This document shows positions 50,450-62,200 of a stretch of DNA of 64,000 bases, one piece after another. Position numbers and translations under genes: made by a program. The notes under the pieces were generated by a model. That model worked only from the letters and a program-made list of their open reading frames with translations. It had not been told where the DNA came from and did no database searches. The DNA comes from Platanthera guangdongensis (taxonomy: Eukaryota; Streptophyta; Magnoliopsida; Asparagales; Orchidaceae), in NCBI GenBank assembly GCA_039583875.1, contig CM077151.1, positions 28,720,390-28,784,389 of the forward strand, in the 5' to 3' direction. The first letter of the stretch is position 1; every line of letters starts with the position of its first letter.

Positions 50450-53400
50450 GCTTCGTGTTAGTTTCCGGATACCCCGCTAGGGTATTGTTTGATACGGGAG
50501 CATCGCACTCCTTTCTTGCGGAGAGCTTCATCCAGAGAATAGGAGTTGAGTCTTTCTCGTCGGGAGCAGAGCTGAAAGTGCGCATGCCCAATGGGTCATC
50601 TATGACCACCGGGGCTAAAGGGCGCATTTGTTGGGAGCTAGACGGAGTTGTCTTCGCTCTGGAAGCGGCAGTGTTACCATTAGTAGAGTTCGATGTCATT
50701 TTGGGCATGGACTGGCTTGCAGAGCAGCGCGCCAGTATTGATTGCCTTTCTAAGGTGGTGACCTTAAGGAGTAAAGGGCAAACAGAAGTCAAGTTTGAGG
50801 GCCTTGGTGGAGTGGCCTGTTCCCTGATATCGGCCATGCAGTTGGTGCGGGCGGTTAACCAGGGTGGTGTAGCGCTTGTAGCGTTATTGGAGGTTCGTCT
50901 CTCCCAACTGTCTATTGAGGAAGTGCCTGTGGTGGCAGAGTTCAAGGATGTGTTTCCGGATGAACTTCCTAGAGCGCCTCCTCGGCGGCAGATCGACTTT
51001 TTGATCGAGCTAGTGCCGGAGGCTAGACCGGTGTCGCGTCCTCCCTTTAGGATGGCACCAAAGGAGTTGGCGGAACTTAAGGTTCAGTTGCAGGAACTGT
51101 TGGAGCAGGGGTACATTAGGCCCAGTTCCTCACCGTGGAGCGCACCGGTGTTGTTCGTAAAGAAGAAGGACGGTAGCATGCGCCTGTGCATAGACTACCG
51201 AGAGCTCAATAAGTTGACCGTCAAGAATAAGTATCCGATCCCTCGGATAGACGATTTGTTTGACCAATTGGTGGGGTCAGTGGTATATTCGAAGTTGGAC
51301 TTGAAGTCGGGATACTATCAGCTGCGAATTCGAGATGAGGACATACCCAAAACTGCCTTTGGTACAAGGTATGGACACTTCGAGTTCACAGTGATGCCGT
51401 TCGGGTTGACGAACGCACCATCGGTGTTCATGGATCTGATGAATCGAGTATTTCGGGATTACTTGGATTCGTTTGTGGTTGTCTTCATTGATGACATCTT
51501 GGTGTACTCCAAGTCTGAAGTGGAGCACGAGACCCACTTAAGAATGGTTTTGCAAGTGTTGAGGGAGAATGAGTTGTATGCAAAATTCTCCAAATGCGAG
51601 TTCTGGTTGGAGAAGGTGGCATTTTTGGGCCACGTGATTAGTGGTGTTGGGGTGGCAGTGGATCCAGCGAAAGTGGAGGGCATCAGAGATTGGCCGGTGT
51701 TGAGGACCGTGGCGGAAGTCCGAAGTTTTCTTGGACTAGCCGGGTATTATAGGAGATTCGTGGAGAATTTCTCGAAGATAGCTCTACCCCTCACCTCTCT
51801 CACTCGCAAAGACCATAAATTTGTGTGGACCCAAGAGTGCAGTCAAGCATTTGAGGCCCTGAAGGAGAGGCTTATGATGGCTCCGATCCTGAGTTTACCG
51901 CAAGGGACCGATGGATTTCAAATTTTCAGTGACGCATCGGGATGCAGCTTGGGTTGCGTGTTAGTGCAGCATGGCAAGGTGATAGCTTTTGGGTCTACAC
52001 AGCTGAAACCTCATGAGAGGAATTACCCCGTCCATGATTTGGAGCTGGCGGCGGTAATCTTCGCGTTGAAAATATGGCGACACTATGTGTATGGCGCAAG
52101 GGTGGAGATCTTCACGGACCATAAAAGCCTGAAGTATCTCTTGGATCAAAAGGACTTGAATATGCGGCAACGCAGATGGGTTGAGTTTCTTGGAGACTAC
52201 GAAGTGGCGATTCAGTACACGCCGGGTAAAGCCAATGTGGTGGCGGATGCGTTGAGTAGAAAGTACTCGGGGCAAGGAAATTGGATCGAAGCTCATGATG
52301 AGCGGTTGGTACGGGAATGGGAGTCCCTTGGATTGGAATGTGTTGCGAGAGGCGAGTCTAGCGTGGCTCGGTTGAACTGGATTGAAGTGCAAAACGACTT
52401 GTCCGATCGTATTCGGGAAGCGAATCGATTAGATGTGGAGTTTCAACCTTTTGTGTTGGAGGCTCAAACGGGCGAGAGCAGCACCTGAGAGTTGATCGGG
52501 GGAATCTTGAGGAAGGATGGAAGGGTTTGTGTACCGCAGTTTGGCAATCTCCGTGAGGAGTTGATGTTTGAGGCTCACTTCTCAAAGTACTCCATTCACC
52601 CGGGCAGTACAAAGATGTACTTGGATATGAAGAAATCCTTTTGGTGGCCGGGGTTGAAGCGAGATGTAGCTTTGTATGTGAGTCGTTGCCAAACATGTGC
52701 CTTGGTGAAGGCCGAATGTCAGAAACCGGGCGGGTTCCTGAAGCCCCTTCCAATTCCTGAATGGAAATTTGAGGACATCTCCATGGACTTTGTGCATGGG
52801 TTGCCTAGATCGCAGCATGGGAATGATGCTATTTGGGTGATCGTGGATCGCCTAACCAAGGTAGCTCACTTCATCCCAAATCGGAAAGAGGACAGCGTGG
52901 AGAAGCTGGTGGAGTTGTATGTTCGCAACATTGTGCGACTGCACGGAATTCCTAAGAGCATAGTCAGTGATTGCGATGGACGGTTTACGTCCAAGGACTG
53001 GAGATTGGTTCAGAAGAGCTTGGGCACGAAGCTAAAGTTTAGTACGGCGTTCCATCCTCAAACTGATGGACAAACGGAGAGAACGAACCGTACTATGGAG
53101 GACATGTTGAGGATGTGCGTTCTTGATTTTGGCAAGAGGTGGGAGGATCACCTCTTCATGGCAGAATTTGCGTATAACAATAGTTTTTAAGCAAGCATAA
53201 AGATGGCGCCTTACGAAGCTTTGTATGGGAGGCGGTGTCGAACGCCAATGTCTTGGGCAGAGACGGGAGACACCAAACTTCTGGGAAAGGATGCGGTAGT
53301 TGACGCTTGTGAGTTGGTACGGACCATCCAAGAGCATATGAAGGTGGCGCAAGACAGACAAGCAAAATATTTCAATGCTCGTCACCGGAAGTTAGAATTT

Positions 53401-53901
53401 GCAGTTGGAGATTGGGTTTATCTGAAGGTCAAGCCGTTCAAAGGCGTCTCGCGGATTCGCCGACTCAAGAAGTTGAGTTCAAGGTTTTTGGGGCCTTTTG
53501 AAATTGTTGAGCGGGTAGAAGAAGCAGCCTATCGGTTGGCGTTGTCCGCAGATTTGAGTGGATTACATGACGTCTTCCACGTCTCCGTATTGAGGAAAGC
53601 CTTGGTGGAGGCTAGCGTGGTGATTGAGCCGGCATCGGTGCCGATTGAGGAAGACTTGAGGACGCGAGTCCTTCCAATCGCTATAGAAGATTCGGAGATT
53701 CGGCAGTTGCGGAATAAAGAAGTTAAACTTGTGAAAGTTCGTTGGGACAACTGCGGTCGTGAGGAGTTCTCGTGGGAGCGAGAACAGGCCATGCTAGAAG
53801 ACTATCCAGAACTATTTTTTTGTCAGGTACAATTTAAGTTTTGTACCTCTTTTGTTTTGAAATTTCGGGACGAAATTCTGTTAAGTGGGGGAGAGTTGTA
53901 A
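50450..53901 (+). pseudogene. pol: RLG-2 pol (PR, RT, RNase H, IN, chromodomain-like end; two stop codons)
   Basis: Single frame. Protease FDTGASHSF (about 50488) and ILGMDWL (about 50698); RT with LCIDYREL (about 51187), LDLKSGYYQ (about 51296), MPFGLTNAP (about 51391) and [10 protein letters not shown] (about 51486), so the catalytic Asp pair is intact; RNase H with [10 protein letters not shown] (about 51926), TDHKSLKYL and NVVADALSR; integrase HPGSTKMY and CQTCALVK zinc region, then DRLTKVAHF, SDCDGRFTS (D present) and DGQTERTNRT; finally FRKxx-like FLGPFEIVERV and a chromodomain-like end VKVRWDNCGREEFSWE. Stops are TGA at 52486-52488 and TAA at 53188-53190, each one C-to-T change from a sense codon (CGA, CAA). 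The terminal stop codon is completed by the first bases of the 3' LTR. Confidence 0.92.
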
Positions 53902-56515
53902 CACCCCAGACTTTGCAAGAGGTTCAGTCTGCAGTTCTGAAAATTTTTGGGTTTCTGGCAGGAGGCACACGGCCTGCGACACGGGCGTGTCGCAGGGCGT
54001 GTCGAGGCCGTGCCGACACTCGGCCCAAGTGTCGACACTTTCGCTCGACAAAGTGTCGAGAGGGAGGCACACGGCCTGCGACACGGGCGTGTCGCAGGGC
54101 GTGTCGGGGCGTGTCGACACTCGGCCCAAGTGTCGACACTTTTGCTCGACGAAGTGTCGAGAGTGGGGCACACGGCCTGCGACACGGGCGTGTCGCAGGG
54201 CGTGTCGAGGCCGTGTCGACACTCGGCCCAAGTGTCGACACTTTCGCTCGACAATGTGTCGAGACTGGGGCACACGGCCTGTGACACGGGCGTGTCACAG
54301 GGCGTGTCCCGCTTGGTCGACGATCTTCGCTCGACGTTTTTCCGCGGTGTCGACACAAAGCCTGTCGACGGGTGTCGAGACTTGGCACACGGCTTGGGAC
54401 ACGGGCGTGTCCCAGGCCGTGTCACCTCTCGGGTTGGTGTTGGGGCCGTGTCGTTGGGGACACACGGCAGGCCACACGGCCGTGTCACTGGGGACACGGG
54501 TGTGTCGGATTGAACACAGGCGTGTCGAATGCCCGTGTCTGATTCCAGGCGCGTCGATTTGAGACGGCGAATGAGGCACACGGCCCTGGACATGGGCGTG
54601 TGTCAGGCCGTGTTCGGCCCAGGTCTTCTTTTTTCCAGGCGAATCGCGGCCATTCTTTTTCTGGTTTTAGGATCTAATGGTTCAAGCCATCTCCTGGGGA
54701 GTTAAGACCGAATTCAGGGTTGGAAACCCTCACTGTTTTCCAAGTTTTCTCTTTCTAAGATCTTGAGAAAAGCTAGAGCAAGGAGGAAGAAGAAGAAGGT
54801 CTTGGGCTGTAGGAAGGGTTTCGGTGCTCCAAATCGCGAGCCGAGTCCGGATCCGTGAAGCTTAGACCGCTGCGAAGTTTTCCATCCGGCTATTTTGCCA
54901 TGGCAAGGAAGAGGAGTCGGAAGGTAACGACATCTCTCCTCTCGGTCTTTAGGATGCACGTTTTTAGCATCGTTTTCTTCTAGATTTTTGGGCACCAAAC
55001 TCTCAAATGAGAGGGGCTTTGGTTTGCCAAGGTTCAAGAGGAACCTCCGGGTTGATTGAGTCCGTCCCCGGCATATTTTGCATTAGAGATCCGCTTCGCT
55101 AGTGGATTAGGCATGGTGGTTGAAGTCGTAGTCGCGACCGTTAGTCCGACTCGGTGATGTTGCATACGAACTTAGGGATTCGTAGAGATTTCCGTTGCGG
55201 CAAGATGCCGTTTGTGTTGTGGTGGTGATTGTCCGTTTGCTTGAAAAGGTACGTGTAGTCGAACCCGGACAAGGTTAGCTCCTCGTGGCGGTAGATGGTT
55301 TCCTTGAGGGACAAGGTTAGCTCCGTATGAGAATGGAGATGGTTTCCTTGGTGGACAAGGTTAGCTCCGCACGAGTTGGAGATGTTTTCCTTGGTGCGCG
55401 GGAACGCTGCGGTACAAAGAGGGATTGCAATGTGTTTAGTCTTGGTTGTGTTGTGTCAAGGCGTGGCTATGTCTCCGTGGTCGGCTGGCTATCCCGTGAC
55501 ATGTGCGTCATGTGTGGAGAGTGTCCCGGCGAGACTAGTCCCCTTCTGTGAGACTGACGAGAATGCCAAGCTTGGGGCAAGCCCGGGCAAAGAGGCCATG
55601 AGCGGGTGGGGTCCAGCAAGGCTTCTTAGAATCGGTCAGTCTGTGGTTGTTGGAATCCTGACATGAGACGTCAGAGCTTGCAGGCAAGCCCGGGGCTAAG
55701 CCCACGAGCGGGTGGGGCCTTGGCAAGAATTCCATGTGGCGGCCTGTGCGCCGTGTGAGGGAGTTGTGTCTCCCTCAATGTTTGCGGCTTTATGCCAATT
55801 GGGGAAATATGAGTACCCAAATGATGTGATGTTGTGCTAGATGCATACGCTGTAGGGTACCTTGGGTGAAGCCCGGATGTTGCATTCATGTTGCATAGTA
55901 GGCCCTTTCTTTATATGCTCAACCAATAGAGAACATGTTTGATGATTGAGACATCCAAGCCTGTTTTAATGCTTTTCTATTTATAGATGTTTATTTGCAT
56001 ATGAAGTGCTGACTTGCAGGTTGGAGGGTTCCCCGGGGTCCGTTAGGGGCGGCCGGGAGGAGATGTGTTGTTACACAGTTTGAGGTCAGCCTTTGCTGAC
56101 CCACGTTACTAATAATTTTTACAGGGCAAGGATCGCACGCAGGAGCTAGCACGCCGGCCAAAAAGGCCTAAGCCCCATGAAGTGTTTTTCCCTCTTTTGT
56201 AGCACTACAGTTATGATGATGTTGTTTGAGACTATTTTGTCCGGCTTGCATGCCGAGGTAGACTAGGAGTGCTGAGCACATTCATGTTTGATTGTACTAT
56301 TTACTTTTGGACATTTGTGGTAGGCCTTAAGGCCTTAGTTGTAACTCTTTTGGTTAGTGGATAACTTCTGGTTGTGCTTGGTTTTCCGCTGTGTTGTGCA
56401 AGTGTTTTGAGTTTGGGTAGCTATATCAACTTATAATACTAAAGCTGTGGCGTTCGTATGTTGTGGGGCCCCGGCCGGACCCATATTATACGTCCACTAC
56501 AGGGGAGGTGTTACA
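53897..56515 (+). repeat. RLG-2 3' LTR
   Basis: 2,619 bp. Differences from the 5' copy include GAGACTGGGG, TTGGGGCCG, GGCAGGCCAC, ACAGGCG, GGACATGGGC and a six-base loss near 56189. Confidence 0.95.
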
Positions 56516-56801
56516 CGGCTCTCTTCAGAATGAACTCCGCCTTAGCATTTGTTCTTCTCCAGAGCCTAACCTGCTCAGCAGTACCGAAAGCAGCAGTGAC
56601 TTCCTGTCTGTCGTCTCCACCGACGACTTCCCACAGCTCCTCGCCAAGAAGATAACTCTTCATGCACGACTTCCACTTCTTGAAGTTAGTCGGCGTTAAG
56701 AGTTCAATGCCCAGACCCCTTGCAAAACTCCCTTCCATTGCAACACCTGTTGGCAACCTTTCAGCAGCTCCGAGCAACAACACAGGTTGATCACCACTCA
56801 A
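56516..56801 (-). pseudogene. gag: RLC-4 gag N-terminus
   Basis: Minus-strand frame from MSGDQPV at 56801, containing LTPTNFKKWKSCMKSYL and LWEVV, the copia Gag N-terminal pattern. It stops at the RLG-2 insertion after AEFILKRAV. The text continues across RLG-2 at 46456 with SPELFDHI and the ADIW block, so RLG-2 inserted cleanly inside gag. The next in-frame ATG (MEGSFARGLG) is an alternative start. Confidence 0.88.
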
Positions 56802-56870
56802 TCACTGAGTAACAACACTGGCTGACTTCCGCTCACGCAACTGAACCTCAGAAACCTCGCTTTGATACCA

Positions 56871-58530
56871 TGTTAAATTTTCTCAACGTGGTCAACAAGA
56901 TAGCCCAAACGCCAAATTAATATCTTCGGAACTACCCAGTTCGCACGTTGAACCAGTGGAAACCAAGGACTAGAGGTGCAAAGGTTAATCCCAACAAACA
57001 ATGGAGGCACAAGCAGGTCTTTTATACATTTACTTCTTTACAATGCAAGGCATACATAGCGAGACGTGATTTCGCTAGTATCACAGTTGTAAACTAAAAG
57101 CACCAAAACAAGCCGGGCGGACAGCACCGGAGTCTGCCGAGACCGCGAGGTCGCCGAGACCGCTGAGCTCGCCCAAGCTATGCTGCAATCCGCCGAATAG
57201 ATACGGAGTCCGCCGAAGCCGCGAGGCCGCGCGGACACACCGTTATTCGCCTCCTGCTGAACTTGAACTGAGCAACACCCCCTACCCGCCTGAAGCCGGC
57301 GGACAGGTTATTGAAGCTGACAAAGATGAAACAGAACTGACAAGCCGCAGAGCGACCTCCTGCTGAGTCCGCAGAGACCGCACACTTCCAAGTACTTGAC
57401 CGAAGTCAAAGCCAAACTCCTGGCTCCTTGAAGCTATCCGCGCGACCTGCACACAGCAAACCGTCAGCCTGAAACAATCCGCGCGGACTGATAAACACAG
57501 ACCGCAGCTCCTTGCACACCCCAACTTACTGTTCACTCGAGTTGTTTTGGTTATGCCAGGGGGGTCCTATTTATAGGCAAGGTGAGGAGTGTGGTCACCG
57601 CCCAAGAGATAGCGTCACCACCCCAGCCCGCGCGACAGCAAAAACACCGTCCGCCGAGTCCGCATGGACTTAGCCGGATACCAAGGGAAACCGCCAGGAG
57701 CAAGACAACCATTGGCGAACCCTCTCCAGTCCGCCCAAGCTATGCGGACAAGGCATCAGCCCGCAAAACTCCGACCACTGCAAGACATCAACCCCCTTCA
57801 ATGGCAGTTCGCACCAACCGAGGCAGTCCGCAAGACTCACACCTCAATCCGCCACAAGTCCACGACCAAAGAAAGACAACAGTCCGCCCGGTCATAGCGG
57901 ACTTGGCGGATACCGCGGACACCATGGCTTTGGCACAAAGTATGACCAAGTCCAAAACCATCAAGGGCCAATGCGAGCATGGCGGACTCAAATTCCCGTC
58001 CGCCAAACACCCTAGCACAGACCGCCATCAGTCCGCGAGCTCCTCGCACTTTTGTCCAAAACAGCAGCCAACCCCGGACTCCAAAACCAGTCCGCCAATC
58101 GACCTCCATAGCAAATCGCCTGCTGTGCCACCAGAGCTCGACAAGGCCTCAGCCAAGCTCTAAGCTCAGTCCGCAACAGCCCACACCGCGGACACTCCAG
58201 TCCTCAAGCTACCCGCAGACACGAGCCAAACCGCCTATCAGCACAAGCTTGCACCCGCGGCCACTGAGCAATGCACCAGTCCGCAAGCCTTTATCCGCTC
58301 AGGCCGCTCCTTGGCAAAGCCAATCAGCAAACACCTTATCCGCAGAAACCAGGCCGCATAGTCCGCGGACTCAACCCGTGCAAACTGCTCAGAAGAACAA
58401 CCGGCTTCTCACTAGACCTTCCACCAGGCCGCACATCACAGTCCGCCCAGTCCACCTAGTCCGCCAAAGCTGTCCGCCCCAGGCCGCCCGGCCTGTCCCG
58501 TCACCCACTTCCACTTCACAAATTTCAACA
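56871..58530 (-). repeat. RLC-4 5' LTR
   Basis: 1,660 bp, a few percent diverged from 40923-42594 by eye, including a loss of GGTCGCCGA-type sequence near 57150. The GTCCGC-word richness is shared. Confidence 0.93.
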
Positions 58531-59292
58531 ATTTGAAGACAAACCATTCCAGAGGATAGAGAGAGCTCCGAGGTTTTCCGGCGAGGACGTGAGACTTAGA
58601 CCATTCCTCCGCTTAGAATTCGCTCTGCTCCCTCTCTTGATCGCTTAGCGCTCAACGCTCAACGTTTAGCGCTCAACGCTGAGCGCTCAACGCTCAACAC
58701 TTAGCTCTCACGTAGATCTATCTGTGAGGACAAGAGAAGACATCATAAGAGGACTTTCTTGTACACTCCCCTTCAAGCTTCGTGGACACTTTCCTTCAAC
58801 CCTCGTGGACGGTCATCCATGCTCTGATAACTTAGCCAATTTTTTTGCCACGTGAGAAGGTGCAGAGGAATGCTACGATGGACGCTTTCGTCGAAGTTTC
58901 GCGGACGTAGTTTCTTTTTCACTTTTTTTGCACTTCAAGCTTGTAACGTAGAGGTGGCCCGTTACCCTCCGAGAAAACTTCAAACACATGTAAATTCAAA
59001 GCTAAATGGTGAATTTTGGCCCGGCATAGATCCGACCACATTGTTTTTAACCATTTCAGGTTTTTCCACCGTAAAAAAAAAAATCACGTGTCATTGCTGA
59101 TGGATTTTCATTGACTGTTTGTGTATCCGGTCTAACTCCGAGCTAAGATAATCCGATTCTCTAGATTATAGGAAAATTGGGCAACCCACTGCGTTGTTTT
59201 TGCTTTTTTTACTTGGTAATACTGGACATACAAAATTATGAATGAATAATTAAATAAAACATTTGATTTGAGAAATTATTGTCGATACCAAC
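58531..59292 (+). repeat. Second half of the RLC-4 target (leader-like)
   Basis: Resumes after ATTTG with a purine-rich then T-rich leader-like sequence. Holds a GCGCTCAAC minisatellite (58645-58704). No coding domain. 59215-59292 is AT-rich and directly abuts the next repeat. Confidence 0.4.
58645..58704. repeat. GCGCTCAACGCTCAAC minisatellite
   Basis: Short array of CGCTCAA-type words with TTAG or TGAG spacers, six to seven copies. Confidence 0.8.
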
Positions 59293-62200
59293 TGTAAGAC
59301 CCCCCTCCCCCTTACCAAGGAGGGCTACCGGATCTTATGCCCAGAACCGCCGTCTTACGGTGGCACTAACTCACGGGTTAGTCGACACCGCAATACGCCG
59401 ATTCTGCCGGCTAGTACGATCATTATCCTGTAGGCCAATATGAGAAGAAAGAAGTAAACTGTGTATGTAAAACTATCAGTCCACAAGTCACATAGTACAA
59501 TCATGTAAAAGAAATGAATAGTACATCACAATAGTCCACAATAGAGTACAAATGAAAGAGTAAAAAGGGCTTATGCCCAGTACATCAAATCTCTCTCTCA
59601 CAAAATCATAAATGCGGAAGCTATGCTAGAACATCAGATCTCGTCCCACCTGAGGACGCACAGTAGTGGTAGTAGCCTGCTGAAGCGGTATCTGCTCCTC
59701 ATGTCCTGCCTCCTCGACGTGCTGGTGCTCCATCTCCACGGGCTCCTAAAAATAGTTGGTCACCGACCATTAGTCAAAAAGACTAAGTCGTTTCCTCCGC
59801 ACCTCGCCCCGCAGCTCCTAGGCACCGAGCGGGAGGACGAAGCGGAGGACAACAAGGGGTAGCAAAGTGGAAGCAGGTGACAATATCTAACTAGAGTTGT
59901 AATAAGTAATGTAATTCTACTCTAGCAGTTCTAAGTACGGTACAAGAAATAAGTAAGAGCGGTGCAGTAAAGGAAAGTAAAGAACAGTAATATGAACAAG
60001 TAAATAAGCTAAACTACCACTATGCTATCATCACAAACGTACCCTAACTTATATAAATGCCCATACAAATATATAAGTTAGGGTTTTCAGGAAATTTAAC
60101 TTATCATATAAAAGTACCCATACTAATTTATATGATAAGGATCTATGAAGCGTATGACCTAATATGAATGAATGATATGATGCAATTTTATGCGCAGGCA
60201 AGTGCAACTCACACACAACGACTCTGTGATCACAGACCTTTAGTTCCCACTTTTTGAGAGCTAGCATCACTCTCGGGTACCACCGCTGTGGCTACGGCAG
60301 CAGCGGAGCGGGCGTCTCCGCTTCTAGACCGGTATGCACACTACCAAGCCTTAGACCCCTCTCATACGCCTCTATACACGTCCAAGGTGCACTCTAGAGT
60401 CTCGCGTACGTACTTTGCTGACAAACCCGTCAGTCTTGTTGGGTCGGATGTGTGTTATCGGGGATCGTCCTCCAGACCGCAGTGTAAAACAACCCACTGA
60501 CCCCTCTAACTCCCACAACCGCCTGGTGCACCGTACTGCCATCGGTGTGACGAACGGCCAGTACCGCATGCCCCGCCACGATATTTATGCACATGCAAGT
60601 AATTCATACCGAGCCTCCCGCTCGCAGGACCAAACCCGTCCTGAATCCCTCAAACCCAAACCCGGGTGAGAACGCACATTAGTGCCTTTATACCAACTCC
60701 CTCAAACCCCAAACGGGTGAGATCGCACATCAGTGCCTTTATACCAACTCCCTCCAACCCTAAACGGGTGAGAATATATCATGAATCTCTCCAACCCTAC
60801 ACGGGCGAGAAGGTACAACAATGTCCTAACCTATTAAACTACTCTTGTCTACGGTTTATTATTCTTAGAGATTTAAGGTTAATCCCAGGACTGCCCCGAT
60901 ATTCCCTGTGAAGGGCTCTCAAGGGGCACTAGGAACTGTGTTGGGATTACGCCCAACGTTCCCTTTCGCAAGGATACTTATTTTAGTTGATGGCTACCCA
61001 TGTATCTCCCAGCTCTCCTTATTGCTCTAGTACAACCCTAGTGACTTAAGGTGATACCGGGATGCCGACGGTCTTCCGCCGACCCCCACTCCAGTTGCTA
61101 ACTAAGACTTGCACTTTTGATCCCTCACTAAGACAACTCTACCCACCAGGGTTACTCATGTTGAACTCTCTTATTTCTGTCGATATTCAATCCCCTGGTA
61201 ACACCTAAGGCAAGACCTATTTGTGTTATATGCAGACCATGACCTATGATTACCCTAAAAATGTGATCTTCCAAACCTTAAGGCATCTTGCCTCTAAATA
61301 TTTATCCTAGGGTGGTATGGACTAAGGGAACTACCCTATGAATTCTCATAATTTTTCTTGGCCAAATAGTCCTTTAATTAAATCTTTTAATTTAAACACT
61401 AGGTCACTTTACATATGAAGTACTATGATTTAGCATCCTCTGACCTAGGCAATTTTTCCTGAGATGTATATTGATAAAATATTGCTGCCTACAGAGTCTC
61501 ATAATTTTCCTTTAATTATTTATTCTCATTTCCTATTTAATATCAAATTCACACAAATTTCATTTTCCAAATGAAGTGTAGGCATTATATAATCAAAAAT
61601 TCCAGGAAAATTATAGAACCTCTAGAACACTAATTTATGACTATTGACAGAGTATCATCAACATTAATTGGGTGATGGCCTATAAAATATATTATAACAT
61701 ATTTACCAAAAATGCCATTATATTAATTTAACAACTAACAATGCATCCATTAATTCTGAGAAATTTATGCAAAACTAATAATAACATTTTATAGCAGTAG
61801 AATAAATTCCAAACTTTTCAGAGGTATATATCCATCATTTCAAGAATTAACAAGATAAGGGTAAAATGGGGAATTTAGGATATCTACTCCAAAAGTTCTT
61901 CAAAACAGAGGAATCATATTTTTCATAAGTCAAATGTGACATTATCTATGCCTTGGCAAAATTTTAGGATTTGTACTTAAGGAAAACCTATTTTCCAATT
62001 TTATTTCCAAAATAGTTATATTTGAAGTAAATTCCAATAAATGGAATTTTTGATTCAAAAAATTCCATGAATAATTTGAGGGATGAATTTTACCCTATTG
62101 AACCACTGTAAATAATTCCAAGACCTTTGCATGTCATCATTGGGTTAAATACACTATATTTGTATTTTTGCTAATTGCACACCAAGGTATAACATATGCT

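Larger units (their letters stand above)
46457..56515 (+). mobile_element. RLG-2: Ty3/gypsy chromovirus (Tekay/Del-like), 10,059 bp
   Basis: LTRs 46457-49078 (2,622 bp) and 53897-56515 (2,619 bp) begin TGTAACACCCC and end GAGGTGTTACA. They look about 99% identical by eye. Flanks CGACT (46452-46456) and CGGCT (56516-56520) are a 4/5 target duplication. Primer site TTGGTATCAAAGC (49080-49092) and polypurine tract AAGTGGGGGAGAGT (53883-53896) are intact. The order gag, PR, RT, RNase H, IN and a chromodomain-like C-terminus, with TGTAACACC ends, fit Tekay/Del. It lies in RLC-4 gag, in the opposite orientation. Confidence 0.95.
40923..58530 (-). mobile_element. RLC-4: Ty1/copia element split by RLG-2
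   Basis: LTRs of 1,672 bp (40923-42594) and 1,660 bp (56871-58530) begin TGTTAAATTTTC and end AATTTCAACA. A perfect ATTTG target duplication flanks them (40918-40922 and 58531-58535). The minus-strand primer site TGGTATCAAAGCGAGG (56870 downward) and polypurine tract (complement of CTCTCCCTTGAAG, 42595-42607) are in place. Removing RLG-2 leaves a copia element of about 7.5 kb. Its gag-pol frame is interrupted only by RLG-2 and one stop codon, but RT carries YVND for YVDD. Confidence 0.94.
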
